In this document: in pieces, positions 56,480 through 57,485 of the stretch
How the letters are laid out: the number at the start of each line of letters is the position of its first letter
Position numbering within the stretch: position 1 is the first letter of the stretch
Assembly: GCA_025769875.1 (NCBI GenBank)
Contig: JAGFNK010000339.1
Location: 1-57,485 of the forward strand
DNA: 57,485 bases
Source: Russula earlei
Taxonomy: Eukaryota > Basidiomycota > Agaricomycetes > Russulales > Russulaceae
Reading direction: 5' to 3'
Translations under genes and position numbers: made by a program
Notes under the pieces: generated by a model
The model's input: only the letters and a program-made list of their open reading frames with translations
Database searches by the model: none
Told to the model about the DNA's origin: nothing

Positions 56480-57485
56480 AAAGGCCTCATGCGCATGCTC
56501 CTTTTCTTGACATGTCCGTGTTCTATACTGCATCTATGCCCCTCAGTTGTGCTTTGTTTCTCCTCGACACATCGATAACTTGGCGAGTTCGATGGACAAC
56601 CATTCGTTATGGTGGGTGAAGTATTTCGAACATCGGTAGCGGTAAGGTGAACTTGAAGGGTGGGTAGTACGGGTTTGGTGAGTGCGATACACGATACACA
56701 CTATTGCAGATTCGCCAATCTACATGGAAAAAGGAACCGAAGGGTGAAGATAAGCCTTCAAGTAGTATCCCAGAAGGCATGATAAAATGGATGGCGAATG
56801 CCTGTGCCATAGAGTTCGGGCTTCTGGCAGGCATGCTTCGGACCCTGTATTCCATCCATCATGGTTGTGTGGATAACAGATTGTGAAGCATGCCAGTGTG
56901 AATGGTGTTTGTACAGATCACCCTTTCCTCTGATCCAGCACGTCAAGATCACGCAACTCACAGCGTCAGGCCAAAACCTCTTTCTTTCCTCCATATTGAC
57001 TCAGGCGATCGCCTGGAAGGTTTCCAGTGTACACCGTGGATAGGCCAATCAGCCCAATCTATTTTACTGTTTACCAACCTTCTTCTTTGGTCCCCTCTTG
57101 CTCCGACCATACTTTAATATACTTTCTGACTCGAACTTGATACAAGCCATACCGATCGAAGATAAGCACAGGCGCGAGTGTGTCGGTGGGCGACGTGTCA
57201 TTCCACCCGAAATTGGACAGGCCTCGAACGTGAACGCGTGAACCCTGACACTGACCACCTAGACAGGCCCTGTCCTGGAGATGATGATTTTTTTGACCTC
57301 GCAATGAGCGTCGTCGTACACATAAATTCCCCATCTTACGTCCTAGTTCCCAGCTTTCTTTTGGTTGTCGACATGTTTTCATCTGGATCTGCGCGTGCTA
57401 TCCTCACTAGTGCATATGCGACATATATATTTGTGTGTGCTCGCATCTGGACTCGGAGAAAGAGAAATGATACCCACCAATGAAA
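56480..57485. other. Right edge: intergenic with a coding-like relic
   Basis: The minus strand at about 57240-57071 reads LSNFGWNDTSPTDTLAPVLI and RYGLYQVRVRKYIKVWSEQE without a stop. It looks like a fragment of a real protein but I do not recognise it. Its upstream exons would lie near or beyond the window end. 57278-57478 is the second copy of the 32414-32635 repeat. Nothing is recognised at 56480-57070. Confidence 0.35.

Overview
The window is nuclear DNA of a filamentous basidiomycete, most likely an Agaricomycete. The protein genes carry many short introns (mostly 45-65 nt, GT...AG) whose phases I could follow by hand. The gene content fits: F-box proteins, a DASH subunit (Dam1), GPI11, a mitochondrial S7 protein, a YIP1-family protein, a fungal S41 peptidase and GtaA-type glutaminases. 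There are no prokaryotic features, no CRISPR array and no convincing tRNA or rRNA.

Layout. 1-12.5 kb is a transposon graveyard, AT-rich and CpG-poor. It holds a broken Ty3/gypsy chromovirus pol (about 779-4080), a MITE at its left edge, and a broken pogo-type DDE transposase on the minus strand (4893-8211). Five solo LTRs of two families lie in these relics; four of them have intact 5-bp target duplications. A 0.4-kb foldback element (12539-12935) ends this part, followed by a possible small secreted protein gene.

14.1-28.6 kb holds three paralogous 16-exon genes, one on the minus strand and two on the plus strand. They encode GtaA-family glutaminases (915, 919 and 925 aa as spliced here). 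All three appear intact. Each has a signal peptide, one C-terminal membrane helix, a basic stop-transfer cluster, and a cytosolic tail ending in a heptad-like stretch and a PPxY motif. A 5'-truncated LINE with a 15-bp target duplication sits between copies 2 and 3.

29-40 kb holds GPI11, a 613-bp MITE-like element, a single-exon F-box gene, a 1.6-kb element with 27-bp inverted repeats, a small membrane protein gene and DAM1. 40.5-43.4 kb is a 17-exon secreted S41-family peptidase gene, complete except for one extra base in a homopolymer. After 3.2 kb with no gene I recognise comes a compact block of two divergent pairs: RSM7 with a 752-aa F-box gene, and a YIP1-family gene with a conserved protein of unknown role. 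The right end holds two tandem copies of an Agaricomycete multi-membrane-span family, both with reading-frame damage, a strong foldback, and a short diverged repeat shared with 32.4 kb.

The genes do not form one pathway. The housekeeping genes serve GPI anchoring, kinetochore attachment, mitochondrial translation and Golgi traffic. The distinctive locus is the glutaminase cluster, whose architecture suggests cell-surface enzymes whose turnover is controlled through a cytosolic WW-domain partner. Splice coordinates are hand-derived; total coding lengths were checked to be multiples of three.
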